From assembly GCF_014237835.1 (NCBI RefSeq), contig NZ_JACJVI010000002.1, positions 372,001 to 436,000 on the forward strand: a stretch of DNA of 64,000 bases, given 5' to 3'. The stretch comes from Rhizobium sp. AQ_MP (lineage in GTDB: Bacteria > Pseudomonadota > Alphaproteobacteria > Rhizobiales > Rhizobiaceae). Positions 16,258 to 25,067 of this stretch are shown in pieces. How positions within the stretch are numbered: position 1 is the first letter of the stretch; each line of letters begins with the position of its first letter. The translations under genes were made by a program, and so were the position numbers. The notes below the pieces were generated by a model. It made no database searches. It had not been told where the DNA came from and saw only the letters and a list, made by a program, of their open reading frames with translations.

Positions 16258-16728
16258 AAATTCTCTTGATTATGACGAACACTTTTCTTATCTCCGTGCT
16301 TGCCCAAAGTCGCACGTGCCTGTGGGTGTCCGCCGACCCTCGAACTGGGATTTGTCCCTAAGGTGAGGTCATCGGTAAGGTACCTGGAACTAACCCCTCC
16401 AGTCGCTATTCCGGCCAACCGGGAAATGCGAGGACATCTTGAAGCAACGACGGTGCGGGCCTTTCTGGTTCTCTGCCGGCTTTCCATCAGCCGGGGTACT
16501 GAAGAGGCACACCATCATTGCCGGAAGTGCGGTAGGGTCTCCCTCCAATCCATGGCAGACAAAGCGGATTTATGCGCTCAGGCAAGAGTGCGTTCATCCA
16601 TCGTTTCGCGCGTCGAGCGTTCGTACGGTACCAGTGTCTCCACCGACTGGTTTCTTGCGATGTCTCGCCGTCCTTTGTCCATCCGAAGTCTCCGGCTTCG
16701 GAACCCTTGGCCTATGGAAGGTTGACCG
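16258..16728 (+). ncRNA. Long structured leader of the ornithine decarboxylase gene (speF-type RNA element candidate)
   Basis: A 470-base untranslated stretch precedes the decarboxylase. It contains several hairpins: CTGGA/TCCAG (16384-16402), TTCCGG/CCGGGAA (about 16409-16425), CCGGC/GCCGG (16476-16494) and CCGAAG/CTTCGG (16683-16701), the last just before the Shine-Dalgarno GGAAGG (16716-16721). A conserved speF RNA motif is known upstream of speF-type decarboxylase genes in alphaproteobacteria, and length and position fit. I could not align it to the family, so the identity is inferred. Confidence 0.5.
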
Positions 16729-17862
16729 ATGACCACTGCACGTATCCTCGACTTCATCAACACCCGACGTCCGGAAGGTCCCTGCCTTGTGGTCGACCTC
16801 GACGTCGTGCGCGACAATTTCGGTGCCTTCCGTCATGCCCTGCCGGACAGCGCCATCTACTACGCAGTCAAGGCGAACCCGGCGCCGGAGATCCTCCAGC
16901 TCCTGGCATCGCTCGGCTCGAACTTCGACTGCGCTTCCGTTGCCGAAATCCAGATGGCGCTCGATGCCGGAGCCGATGCCTCGCGCATCTCGTTTGGCAA
17001 CACGATCAAGAAGGAACGCGACATTGCTCGTGCGTTTGCACTCGGCGTGAACCTCTATGCCGTCGACAGCCATGAGGAAGTCGAGAAGATTTCCCGTGCT
17101 GCCCCTGGCTCCCGCGTGTTCTGCCGCGTGCTGACCGATGGCGAAGGTGCAGAATGGCCGCTTTCCCGCAAGTTCGGCTGCGTGCCGCAGATGGCCGTCG
17201 ATGTTCTCGTCTACGCGCATCAGCTCGGCCTGGAGAGCTTCGGCGTCTCGTTCCATGTCGGTTCGCAGATGACCAAGGTCGATGCCTGGGACAGCGCTCT
17301 TGCCGATGCGAAGCGTGTGTTCAACTCGCTGGCCAAGCAGGGCATCGTTCTGAAGATGGTCAACATGGGTGGCGGTTTCCCGACCAAGTACCTGCGCGAC
17401 ATCCCGTCGGCAGAAGCTTACGGTCAGGCGATCAACGCGTCGCTGAAGAAGCATTTCGGCAACAACATCCCGCAGACCATCATCGAGCCGGGCCGCGGCA
17501 TGGTCGGCAATGCCGGCGTGATCAAGGCGGAAGTCGTGCTGATCTCGAAGAAGTCGGACAATGACGAGCACCGCTGGGTGTTCCTCGACATCGGCAAGTT
17601 CGGCGGTCTCGCCGAAACCATGGACGAAGCGATCCGTTATCCGATCCGCACCGCCCATGACGCCGATGAAATGGCTCCGTGCGTGCTGGCTGGTCCGACC
17701 TGCGATTCGGCCGACGTGCTCTATGAGAAGAACATGTATCCGCTGCCGATCTCGCTTTCGATCGGCGACGAGGTTCTGATCGAAGGCACCGGTGCCTACA
17801 CCACCACCTATTCGGCGGTGGCGTTCAATGGCTTCGAGCCGCTGAAGTCCTACGTCATCTGA
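16729..17862 (+). CDS. Ornithine (lysine/ornithine) decarboxylase, PLP alanine-racemase fold
   Basis: 377 residues, type for the short group IV decarboxylases of alphaproteobacteria. The PLP lysine is K48 in YYAVKANPAP; glycine-loop and phosphate contacts are in GGGFPTKY and EPGRGMVGNAG; the CDSADVLYE block contributes the catalytic Cys and Asp from the partner subunit. It converts ornithine (perhaps also lysine) to putrescine (cadaverine), the entry to polyamine synthesis. GGAAGG lies seven bases upstream. The very long leader suggests polyamine-responsive control. Confidence 0.93.
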   Translation: MTTARILDFINTRRPEGPCLVVDLDVVRDNFGAFRHALPDSAIYYAVKANPAPEILQLLASLGSNFDCASVAEIQMALDAGADASRISFGNTIKKERDIARAFALGVNLYAVDSHEEVEKISRAAPGSRVFCRVLTDGEGAEWPLSRKFGCVPQMAVDVLVYAHQLGLESFGVSFHVGSQMTKVDAWDSALADAKRVFNSLAKQGIVLKMVNMGGGFPTKYLRDIPSAEAYGQAINASLKKHFGNNIPQTIIEPGRGMVGNAGVIKAEVVLISKKSDNDEHRWVFLDIGKFGGLAETMDEAIRYPIRTAHDADEMAPCVLAGPTCDSADVLYEKNMYPLPISLSIGDEVLIEGTGAYTTTYSAVAFNGFEPLKSYVI

Positions 17863-17869
17863 CGTCTCC

Positions 17870-17889
17870 CGCGCCGGCCAACCGGCGCG
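17870..17889 (+). terminator. GC hairpin after ornithine decarboxylase gene
   Basis: CGCGCCGG (17870-17877), loop CCAA, CCGGCGCG (17882-17889), eight bases after the stop. No T tract follows, so it may be an incomplete terminator or an mRNA-stabilising hairpin with partial read-through into the next gene. Confidence 0.5.
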
Positions 17890-17931
17890 GACCTTCACAA
17901 TCATCGTCATCGCTTGGGATGGGAGGCCAGA

Positions 17932-18525
17932 ATGGCCGCTGTTCTGACCAGCATGCGCGCGCTTTTCGCGCCGGCGCCTGCATTTGTCATCGATCATGAA
18001 ACGCCGGCCGACGTGGTTGCCCGCGAGGCGCTGCTCGACCGCGCGATGGGCACGGATCGCCGCAAGAAGTCATCCGAGAAGATCCGCAGCGGACGCATTC
18101 CAGCGGAAGGTCTGGCTTTCGTCGCGCGCGATGCCGCGGGGCACGTGATCGGCACCGTGCGTCTGTGGAACATCGAAGCCGGCGTCAGCCGAGAGGGCGT
18201 GGCGGTCGAAGCCTTGTTGCTCGGGCCGCTTGCTGTCGATGCCGCCCATGAGGGCAAGGGCATCGGCGCTGCGCTGATGCGGGCAGCACTTCTCGAAGCG
18301 CGCAAGCGCGGCCACGGCGCCGTGTTGCTGGTCGGCGATGCTCCCTATTACGAGCGTTTCGGCTTTTTCGCAGCAAAGACCCAGCATTTGGTGATGCCGG
18401 GTCCGTTTGCCCGTGACCGCTTCCTGGCGTTTGAACTCGTGCCCGGCTGGCTCGAAGGGGCCGCCGGGATGGTGGTTGCGTCGGGTCGCAAGCTCGGTGG
18501 CTTCGCCCGGAGATACGCCGCCTGA
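17932..18525 (+). CDS. GNAT family N-acetyltransferase (YhbS-like)
   Basis: 197 residues from ATG 17932, preceded by GGGAGG at good spacing. The COG3153 pattern is visible: LLLGPLAVDAAHEGKGIGAALMRAALLEARKRGHGAVLLVGDAPYYERFGF, where EGKGIGAAL is the acetyl-CoA pyrophosphate loop. It follows the decarboxylase by 69 bases in the same direction; polyamine or amine substrates are an attractive but unproven guess. Confidence 0.88.
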   Translation: MAAVLTSMRALFAPAPAFVIDHETPADVVAREALLDRAMGTDRRKKSSEKIRSGRIPAEGLAFVARDAAGHVIGTVRLWNIEAGVSREGVAVEALLLGPLAVDAAHEGKGIGAALMRAALLEARKRGHGAVLLVGDAPYYERFGFFAAKTQHLVMPGPFARDRFLAFELVPGWLEGAAGMVVASGRKLGGFARRYAA

Positions 18526-19026
18526 CCATTGCTGTCCAGGATCAGCAGGTTCGCCGGAGTGTGCCAAGGCGTGCTCCGGCGCCATCGGTCTACGTGCGTT
18601 CAGAAGCGTTGCTCGTGGCCTTGGGCGAGCGTGAGCGGCGCGTCTCGATGCGGACGTTCACGCGCGGTTTTCTCGTCCGATCGGACCCTGACGTTTAAAA
18701 GCTTACTTGCTTCTGGCGGCGGAGTATCAGCGCAAGCCTCACCTTCCGTCGCTGTGTCCACAAGGGTCACCGAGATCGGCGTGCCCGGTCTCTGGTCCTC
18801 GTCTTCTTCCCGTGTGTCGGCGCGATGTCCGGGCGATGCTCCCGGCCACCGGCGCTTGCTTGTCACACCTCTCCAAGCAGTCCGTTCTGCCTGAACCTCC
18901 ACAATGCTGAGCCGGGCGTGCCGGTGCTCACGGGATCACTACCTGCAAAGATTGGACTGGTGGCGGTTGGTCACATCTTTTAGCTGAAAAACACTACCGA
19001 TTTCATTTTGATCAAGGAGAAGATTG
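18526..19026. other. 500-base intergenic region without a recognisable gene
   Basis: A hairpin GCCGGAG (18553-18559)/CTCCGGC (18574-18580) follows the acetyltransferase stop. The remainder has open frames on both strands, but none has a ribosome site, recognisable domain or family-like composition. The 3' end carries the promoter and the AGGAG ribosome site (19016-19020) of the outer membrane gene. An unlisted small RNA is possible; I see nothing definite. Confidence 0.4.
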
Positions 19027-19662
19027 ATGGGTGCAATTCGTGGTGTCGTGCTGGTTGCAGCATTCACTGCAGCAAATATCGTTCATGCCGCCGATGCGGT
19101 CATGGCGCCGGCGGAGCCGCCACCGGAGGCAATCGAGGTTTCCACCTGGTCCTGGGCTGGCGGATATGCCGGTGTGCAGGGTGGTTATGGCTGGGGTGAC
19201 ACCAAATTGAGTCGTAGTGGGACCTCCGGCAAAGTTGATTTCGACGGCGGACGTTTTGGCGGGTTTGTCGGTTACAACTGGGCTCTTGGCTCGGCTTTTA
19301 TCCTGGGTGCGGAAGCCGATCTTGCCTATGACTGGAACGAATTTACCCGCGGGACCGAGTCTTTGAAAACGACGGTTCAAGGCGGCCTGCGGGCGCGGGC
19401 CGGCTATGCTGCCGATCGCGCCCTCATCTATGCCGCCGGTGGCTGGACCGCCACACAGCTTTCCTACAAAGACACGGGTGTTTCCATCGACGATACGCTC
19501 AACGGGTGGACCATCGGTGCCGGTGTCGATTACGCACTGAGCGATCGGATGTTCGCTCGGGGTGAATACCGCTACAACGACTATGGCAGTAAGACGATCG
19601 ACGGAACCGCAGTCGATTTCAACCAGCATGTCGTGCAGGTGGGGCTCGGCGTCCGCTTCTGA
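19027..19662 (+). CDS. RopB/Omp25-like outer membrane beta-barrel protein, copy 1
   Basis: 211 residues from ATG 19027 with AGGAG six bases upstream. Signal peptide MGAIRGVVLVAAFTAANIVHA, then the ADAVMAPAEPPPE linker and an eight-strand barrel with FGGFVGYNWALG, GAEADLAYDWN, LRARAGYAADRALIYAAGGW, GAGVDYALSDRMFARGEYRY and terminal VGLGVRF. The terminal aromatic fits outer membrane insertion. Paralogous to the next gene. Function is surface stability or porin-like, as in RopB/Omp25 proteins. Confidence 0.92.
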   Translation: MGAIRGVVLVAAFTAANIVHAADAVMAPAEPPPEAIEVSTWSWAGGYAGVQGGYGWGDTKLSRSGTSGKVDFDGGRFGGFVGYNWALGSAFILGAEADLAYDWNEFTRGTESLKTTVQGGLRARAGYAADRALIYAAGGWTATQLSYKDTGVSIDDTLNGWTIGAGVDYALSDRMFARGEYRYNDYGSKTIDGTAVDFNQHVVQVGLGVRF

Positions 19663-19987
19663 GCCACACAAACCCGCTACCTCTCGCCCGGCCGTTCAGC
19701 GTGCCGGGGTTCTTTGTTTTCATCCATTAGCCGTCCTCAAGCGTCCGGGCTTCACGCGTTCTCTCAGAGAACTGACACAGTCCTGACACACCTATCCCTT
19801 TTTTCCGCCACCTCGCGGAACTATCTAGGCCCTCAATGCTTCTTGGTGCGGGGGACCGGGGCGAAAAAGGATTGCACCGGCAGGAACAAAGATGCCAGAT
19901 CGGTTTAGATGGTTATGTTGTATAATAATCACATACATTAACCAGAAATGGCATTATACGCGGACTTGTAACACAGGAGTTAAACAC
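19663..19987 (+). promoter_or_regulatory. Intergenic region and probable promoter of second RopB-like gene
   Basis: 325 bases without a gene. After the terminator, a short direct repeat CTGACACA occurs twice around 19770-19790. An AT-rich stretch holds TATAAT (19921-19926), a perfect -10 box, though no good -35 is visible 17 bases upstream. A second AT-rich block (CATTATAC, about 19952) lies nearer the start. Ribosome site AGGAG precedes ATG 19988. Confidence 0.4.
19687..19719 (+). terminator. Terminator after first RopB-like gene
   Basis: CCCGGC (19687-19692) pairs with GCCGGG (19703-19708), followed by a T-rich tail (TTCTTTGTTTT). Six-bp stem with a 10-base loop; moderate strength. Confidence 0.6.
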
Positions 19988-20608
19988 ATGATCAAAAGCA
20001 TCCTTCTCGGATCTGCCGCCGTCTTGGCGATTTCGACCTCTGCCTTCGCGGCTGACGCCATCATGGAAGCGCCAGCAGAGCCGCCGATGGTTGTCGAGAC
20101 CGCGCCGCAGTTCTCCTGGTCGGGCGGCTATGCCGGTATCCTGACAGGGTACGGCTGGGGTGACGCTGATGTTACCGGAGCCGGCAGCCCGAACTTCGAC
20201 GGCGCACGCTTCGGTGGCTTCGTCGGTTACAACTGGGATCTGGGCAACCAGCTCGTCGTTGGTCTCGAAGGCGACCTGAACTATGATTGGAACAAGGAAG
20301 GCGTCGCTGGCGTCGGCGACTTCAAGACCGGTCTCAACTGGTCGACCCGCGCCCGTATCGGCTATGCCATGGACCGCGCTCTGCTGTTCGCAGCTGGCGG
20401 TTACACCGGCACCAACCTGGAAGGCCCTGGTGGCGACGACACGCTGCACGGCTGGACCGTAGGCGGTGGTGTTGACTACGCTCTGACCGACCGCATGTTT
20501 ACCCGCCTCGAATATCGTTACAACGATTTCGGTGACGGCAGCGTCGGCGCTCGCAACGTCGATCTCAACCAGCACACGGTCAATGTTGGCCTCGCGGTCA
20601 AGTTCTGA
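19988..20608 (+). CDS. RopB/Omp25-like outer membrane beta-barrel protein, copy 2
   Basis: 206 residues. Signal peptide MIKSILLGSAAVLAISTSAFA, then ADAIMEAPAEPP and the same barrel blocks as copy 1: FSWSGGYAGILTGYGWGD, FGGFVGYNWDLG, GLEGDLNYDWN, GGGVDYALTDRMFTRLEYRY, ending VNVGLAVKF. It differs from copy 1 mostly in loops. Its own promoter region and strong terminator make it a separate transcription unit from copy 1. Confidence 0.93.
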   Translation: MIKSILLGSAAVLAISTSAFAADAIMEAPAEPPMVVETAPQFSWSGGYAGILTGYGWGDADVTGAGSPNFDGARFGGFVGYNWDLGNQLVVGLEGDLNYDWNKEGVAGVGDFKTGLNWSTRARIGYAMDRALLFAAGGYTGTNLEGPGGDDTLHGWTVGGGVDYALTDRMFTRLEYRYNDFGDGSVGARNVDLNQHTVNVGLAVKF

Positions 20609-20629
20609 TCTGACCATCGGTCAAAACGA

Positions 20630-20664
20630 AGCGCCCGACCCTCAGCGAGGGCCGGGCGCTTTTT
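20630..20664 (+). terminator. Strong rho-independent terminator after second RopB-like gene
   Basis: AGCGCCCG-A-CCCTC (20630-20643) pairs with GAGGG-C-CGGGCGCT (20647-20660), with a single A-C mismatch, followed by a T run through 20664. Confidence 0.9.
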
Positions 20665-20684
20665 CGTTGGCGTCACCTAGCAAT

Positions 20685-22520
20685 TCACGCGGCCTGGTCG
20701 ATGATCTCCTTGCGCCGGCCATCGCGGACGCCCGAACGGCGATTGAGCTGGAAGCGGTTCACCAGTGCGGTCAGCTCAACTGCGCCTTCTGCCAGTGTAT
20801 GGCTGATGGCCGTCGTCTCTTCGACCATGGCAGCGTTCTGCTGCGTCATCTGATCAATGCTGTTGATCGCGGCGCTGATCTCCTGCAGACCGATCGCCTG
20901 TTCGCGGGCTGCGGTGGCAATGGCATCAACATTGGTGTCGATACGCGTGACAAAACTGCCGATCTGGTCCAGCGCGCTGCCGGTCTCGCCAACGAGCTGC
21001 ACGCCCGAGGAGACTTCGATGCTCGATTTCTGGACCAGTCCCTTGATGTCGCGGGCGGCAACGGCCGAACGCTGGGCTAGTTCGCGAACCTCCTGAGCGA
21101 CTACGGCAAAACCCTTGCCCGCTTCGCCGGCACGAGCGGCTTCGACACCTGCATTGAGCGCCAGAAGATTGGTCTGGAAGGCGATCTCGTCGATTACGCC
21201 GATGATCTGGCCAATTTCCGACGAGGCCGACTCGATGCGTTCCATTGCCGACACCGCAGCCTTTACAACCTCCCCGGAGGCGACGGCGCAACTCTTGGCG
21301 TCCCGCACCAGCTCGCGGGTTTCCTGGGTGCGCTCTGCCGAGGTGCGCACCGTTGCGGTGACCTGTTCCAGTGCCGCCGAGGTTTCTTCGAGCGCAGCGG
21401 CCTGCTGCTCGGTGCGAGAGGCGAGGTTGCCGGAGGCTTCGCGCATTTCCTGGCTGTTTTCGAGCAGCCTGCGCGTTTCCGCGAGAACCTTTTCCAAGGT
21501 CGCCTGGAAGGTGGCAATGGAATGATTGAAGTCATTGCGCAGCGGTTCGAAGCGCGGATCAAAGGCATCGTCCAGCGTCATGCGGATGTTGCATTCGGCC
21601 AGACGATGGAGTCCGGCTCCAAGCGCCTCGATGACGAACCGGAGTGCTTCCGCCTCGATCATCCTGTCCTTGTCGCGCAAGGCTCTCTCATGATCGACCT
21701 CGGCGCGGGCGGCTTCCGTTTCGGCCTGTAGTCGCTGGTTCTCGAGCCCCGCCTGGCGGAAGATCTCCACGGCTTCCGCTATATGGCCGATCTCGTCCCT
21801 GCGCTTCGAATGCGGAACAGTTGCGGAGAAGTCGCCCGTTGCCATGTGGGTCATGAAGTCGGTGATTTCGCCGAGAGGTTTCAGCGCACGGCGATGGATG
21901 AAGTAGACGCTGCCGAGCGCTGTCGCGATGAGCAGCAGACCGAGGGCCAGCATGAGCGCTTCCCTGCTCGCCGAGTCGGACGCCGCAAACGACTCGCGCC
22001 CTACCAGATATTCGCTTGCCATGGTCACCAGTTGGTTCACCGAGGTTTCATGGTCGTGAAACTCGACCTTCAGCTTGGCAAGGGCCGGCGTGATAGCGCT
22101 GGCATCGCCGGCCAGAAGAACAGGTTTCACCTCGTTTTGAAGGGTGCTCCAGTAGCGGTCGCCCTTGGCGATAACCTCGTCATAAAGCTTCGAGCGCAGA
22201 TTTTCGGGCAGGGTTGACGATTTCCAGTATTCCCGCCGTTCATCGTATAGCTTCTTCAGGACGTCGAAGCGGGGGATGTTTGCCGCGGCAGTATCCGGAT
22301 GAACGAAGGCTTCGTTGGCGAGTGCATAGGATTCGATGAGATAGAGCGGCGGTGGCAGGATGTCGGCGATCAGGTCCTTGCCGTCGACAATCTGCTTGTA
22401 GATCGGTCCGTTGACCTTGAGCGTCTGCAGCGTCTGGGCGGCAACGCCTGCGACAGCCACAATACCGGCGGCCAATGCGAGGCCCGCTGCGGTTATGACG
22501 ATTTTGAGGTTGAGGTTCAT
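20685..22520 (-). CDS. Methyl-accepting chemotaxis protein
   Basis: 611 residues from ATG 22520 ([13 protein letters not shown]); an upstream in-frame start at 22565 is less likely. Membrane helix at about 6-28, a periplasmic four-helix-like sensor domain, a second helix ([20 protein letters not shown]) near 190-210, a HAMP segment, then the cytoplasmic signalling domain. The hairpin tip [42 protein letters not shown] is intact. No C-terminal CheB/CheR tether pentapeptide is seen. No other chemotaxis genes are nearby. The ligand is unknown. Confidence 0.93.
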   Translation of the reverse strand: MNLNLKIVITAAGLALAAGIVAVAGVAAQTLQTLKVNGPIYKQIVDGKDLIADILPPPLYLIESYALANEAFVHPDTAAANIPRFDVLKKLYDERREYWKSSTLPENLRSKLYDEVIAKGDRYWSTLQNEVKPVLLAGDASAITPALAKLKVEFHDHETSVNQLVTMASEYLVGRESFAASDSASREALMLALGLLLIATALGSVYFIHRRALKPLGEITDFMTHMATGDFSATVPHSKRRDEIGHIAEAVEIFRQAGLENQRLQAETEAARAEVDHERALRDKDRMIEAEALRFVIEALGAGLHRLAECNIRMTLDDAFDPRFEPLRNDFNHSIATFQATLEKVLAETRRLLENSQEMREASGNLASRTEQQAAALEETSAALEQVTATVRTSAERTQETRELVRDAKSCAVASGEVVKAAVSAMERIESASSEIGQIIGVIDEIAFQTNLLALNAGVEAARAGEAGKGFAVVAQEVRELAQRSAVAARDIKGLVQKSSIEVSSGVQLVGETGSALDQIGSFVTRIDTNVDAIATAAREQAIGLQEISAAINSIDQMTQQNAAMVEETTAISHTLAEGAVELTALVNRFQLNRRSGVRDGRRKEIIDQAA

Positions 22521-22817
22521 GTGAAGTCCGTTCGCAAGGCCATCCGCCCGGCAGGCGCGTGACACCGCGCCGCGGCAGATGCCGTGGTTGGAGAAATGTC
22601 GAAAATCGCTACAGAGGAATCAATCCCAGTCCGACGAGACGCGGCTGTTCTGTCTCTCGCTCGTCCTCCCCGAAATTAGGGAGGCAATCACTACCGCATA
22701 GTTAAAGTGAGCAATTGATGAAGAAGATAATGCAAAAATTTACACTATTTATCTTAAAACGCGATAAACAGGTATCTGTGCACGCAACTAAGCCGATTTA
22801 AGCTTGCGTCTTGTCAA
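22521..22817 (-). promoter_or_regulatory. AT-rich spacer carrying the chemoreceptor promoter
   Basis: About 300 bases with no gene. The stretch 22680-22800 is notably AT-rich for this genome (for example AATGCAAAAATTTACACTAT). It would hold the promoter of the leftward chemoreceptor gene and the 3' region of the WD40 gene. I see no clear sigma-28 site. Confidence 0.3.
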
Positions 22818-23804
22818 TCAGCCGGTGATGTCGACGACGCCGCAGTCTCCTGCCTCGGAGCCGAAGGCGAGCAGTTTTCCGGTCGAGCTCCAGGCAAGCG
22901 AGGTGATCGCTCCCCGGCCGGGACGGCGCAAAAGCGCCTCCTTGCCGTCGGCAATCCGTACCGCCAGGATCATGCCGTCGATGAAGCCGATGGCGAGCAC
23001 TTCCTCGGCCGGATGGAACGCGACCTGGGTGACGAGAATGTTCGACCGCGTGCCCAGTTCCAGCGGTGCCTTGCCCATGGGGCCGTCCTTGCCGGAGAAG
23101 GGCCAGACGATCGCCGCCGGAGCGCCTGATGAGGCAAGCCACTTGCCCTTGGGCGACCAGGACAGCGATTTCACCTTGGCCGGATAGCCCGTCATGCGCA
23201 TATGGCGGGTTTCCGACGCCTTGCCATCGAGCTTCCAGCCATGCAGTGCACTTTCCTGCATCGTGGTCACCACGAAGCGGCCGTCCGGCGAGAACGTAAC
23301 ACCCGTATGGGCTCCCTTCCAGTCGAGGTCGACGGGCGCGCCAGATGTGCCGACCCAATGCAGGGTTACGCCGTTATAGCGGGCAACGGCGATCCGCAGA
23401 CCTTTGGGCGCGAAGTCAACCGCTTCAACCGTGCGCTCCTCGGCAAATTCCCTGGTCGTGCCATCGGCCAGACGCACGAAGGTTGACTTCGCATAGGCAT
23501 AGGCCACGGCTCCCTGCGGTCCAGGGGCAACGACCGTGATCCACTTGCGTGGAACATGAGCCAGTTCGGTGATCGTGCCGTCATGGGCGATGCGTAGAAC
23601 GCGGCCGTCTTCGCCGCCGGTCAGAAGTGTCTGGTTCGCCGTATCCTTGACGCATGTCAGCAGGCCAGCATTGGCTTCGGTGACCTTCTCTCCGCCATCC
23701 AGCCGATGGATCGCACCGCTTGCGGCAGCGAAAACCGGAATGTCCCCGAGAAAATGGGTCGAGACAACGTGACCTTCGATATCGAGCGGGGCGACGGTGG
23801 GCAT
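22818..23804 (-). CDS. WD40-repeat protein linked to COG0523 GTPase
   Basis: 328 residues, cytoplasmic (no signal). Repeated blade-like units end in short W/D motifs, for example VKSLSWSPKGKWLASSG, VTQVAFHPAEEVLAIGF and ITSLAWSSTGKLLAFGS; a six- or seven-bladed propeller is likely. It lies 58 bases after the GTPase gene in the same direction. In alphaproteobacteria this WD40 gene recurs beside COG0523 GTPases of the zinc response, so a scaffold or metal-delivery role is possible. Biochemical function is unknown. Confidence 0.85.
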   Translation of the reverse strand: MPTVAPLDIEGHVVSTHFLGDIPVFAAASGAIHRLDGGEKVTEANAGLLTCVKDTANQTLLTGGEDGRVLRIAHDGTITELAHVPRKWITVVAPGPQGAVAYAYAKSTFVRLADGTTREFAEERTVEAVDFAPKGLRIAVARYNGVTLHWVGTSGAPVDLDWKGAHTGVTFSPDGRFVVTTMQESALHGWKLDGKASETRHMRMTGYPAKVKSLSWSPKGKWLASSGAPAAIVWPFSGKDGPMGKAPLELGTRSNILVTQVAFHPAEEVLAIGFIDGMILAVRIADGKEALLRRPGRGAITSLAWSSTGKLLAFGSEAGDCGVVDITG

Positions 23805-23842
23805 TGGTGCAGGCTTTCTTTCAGGCAGACTTCAGAAGAAGA

Positions 23843-23858
23843 GGGCGCCGAAGCGCCC
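23843..23858 (-). terminator. Hairpin between COG0523 GTPase gene and WD40 gene
   Basis: GGGCGC (23843-23848), loop CGAA, GCGCCC (23853-23858). On the minus strand it follows the GTPase stop and is followed by TCTTCTTCTG. Could be a weak terminator or attenuator reducing WD40 expression. Confidence 0.4.
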
Positions 23859-23862
23859 CCGA

Positions 23863-24969
23863 TCAGGCGGTGGCTTCGCAGGCCTTGAAGCTGGCTTCCA
23901 GCTTCTCGCGATCTAGCTCGCGGCCGATGAAGACGAGACGGCTCTCGCGCTTCTCGCTGTCCTTCCAGGGACGCTGATGATCGCCTTCCACGATCATGTG
24001 CACGCCCTGAACCACGTAACGCTCCTCGTCGCCCTTGAATGCAATGATACCCTTGAGGCGCAGGATGTTGGGGCCTTGCGTCTGGGTGACCTTCTGGATC
24101 CACGGGAAAAACCGGTCCGGGTTCATCTCGCCGCCGCGCAGGGAAACGGATGTGACGGTCACGTCGTGGATCGGCGAGGGGCCGTGGTCGTGGTCGTGGT
24201 GGTGGTCGTGCGCGTGGCCATGTGCGTGATCATGGTCATGATCGTGGTGATGGTGGCCGTGGTGATGATGATCGTGGTCGCAATCCGGACCGCAGACATG
24301 GTCGGGGTCATCATGGTCGAGGAAATGCGGATCGTTTTCCAGCGCACGCTCCAGATTGAAGGCGCCCTGATCCAGAACCTTGGCCAGATCGACACCGGAA
24401 CGGGTGGTCGAGTAGATGCGAGCCGAGGGATTGATCGCGCGGACGATGTCTTCGATGCGGTGCAGTTCGTCATGGCTGACCAGGTCGGTCTTGTTGATGA
24501 CAACGACATCGGCGAAGGCGATCTGGTCCTCGGCCTCGCGGCTGTCCTTAAGGCGGAGCGGCAGATGCTTGGCGTCGACAAGGGCTACGACCGCGTCGAG
24601 TTCGGTCTTCGAGCGCACGTCGTCATCCATGAAGAAGGTCTGCGCAACCGGCACGGGGTCGGCAAGGCCGGTGGTTTCGACGATGATGCCGTCGAAGCGG
24701 CCGGGGCGCCGCATCAGGCCTTCCACCACGCGGATCAGGTCGCCGCGAACCGTGCAGCAGACGCAACCGTTGTTCATTTCGTAGATTTCTTCATCCGACT
24801 CGACGATCAGGTCGTTGTCGATGCCGATCTCGCCGAATTCGTTGACAATGACGGCGTATTTCTTGCCGTGGTTCTCGGAGAGAATGCGGTTCAAGAGCGT
24901 CGTCTTGCCGGCGCCGAGATAGCCAGTGAGCACGGTGACGGGTGTCGGTTTCGCGGATGCTTCGGTCAT
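23863..24969 (-). CDS. COG0523 (CobW/YciC/ZigA-like) metal-chaperone GTPase
   Basis: 368 residues. G3E GTPase: Walker [10 protein letters not shown] at 16-24, metal site CVCC at 69-72 (CxCC), VETTGLADP near 97-105, and NKTD at 159-162. A histidine-rich segment, 20 His in residues 231-263, lies between the GTPase and C-terminal CobW domain and can bind several metal ions. Members deliver Zn, Co or Fe to client enzymes. The Zur-like box upstream (25009-25026) and the WD40 neighbour favour the zinc-starvation subgroup. Metal specificity is inferred, not shown. Confidence 0.92.
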   Translation of the reverse strand: MTEASAKPTPVTVLTGYLGAGKTTLLNRILSENHGKKYAVIVNEFGEIGIDNDLIVESDEEIYEMNNGCVCCTVRGDLIRVVEGLMRRPGRFDGIIVETTGLADPVPVAQTFFMDDDVRSKTELDAVVALVDAKHLPLRLKDSREAEDQIAFADVVVINKTDLVSHDELHRIEDIVRAINPSARIYSTTRSGVDLAKVLDQGAFNLERALENDPHFLDHDDPDHVCGPDCDHDHHHHGHHHHDHDHDHAHGHAHDHHHDHDHGPSPIHDVTVTSVSLRGGEMNPDRFFPWIQKVTQTQGPNILRLKGIIAFKGDEERYVVQGVHMIVEGDHQRPWKDSEKRESRLVFIGRELDREKLEASFKACEATA

Positions 24970-25008
24970 GAAAGCCTCTGATGTCAGGGGGCGCCGGGCG
25001 GTGCGGCT

Positions 25009-25026
25009 GTAATGTTGTTACCCCAT
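25009..25026 (-). promoter_or_regulatory. Candidate Zur box upstream of COG0523 gene
   Basis: Read on the minus strand, ATGGGGTAACAACATTAC agrees at 13 of 18 positions with the Agrobacterium-group Zur consensus as I recall it; the half ACATTAC is exact. It lies 40-57 bases before the start codon, where a promoter should be. Confidence 0.4.
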
Positions 25027-25034
25027 ATAGGGGT
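25020..25034. promoter_or_regulatory. ACCCC-ATATA-GGGGT inverted repeat
   Basis: Perfect 5-base arms ACCCC and GGGGT around ATATA, abutting and overlapping the Zur-like box. G/C tract plus AT core resembles operators of CsoR/RcnR-type metal sensors, but no such gene is in the window. Confidence 0.3.
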
Positions 25035-25067
25035 TCCTGCGCGTCAGTTCAAAGGCTTTCGTGCGGG

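Noticed and set aside
16300..16725. 141-residue frame in the ornithine decarboxylase leader
   Set aside because: No ribosome site, no domain-like character, and it overlaps hairpins expected of an RNA element.
18600..18902. 100-residue minus-strand frame between the acetyltransferase and first RopB-like gene
   Set aside because: Charged, low-complexity translation, no ribosome site, no recognisable family.
24180..24290. Repetitive GTGGTGGTC-like tract as a possible simple repeat or CRISPR-like array
   Set aside because: It is the coding sequence of the His/Asp-rich segment of the COG0523 GTPase, not spaced repeats.
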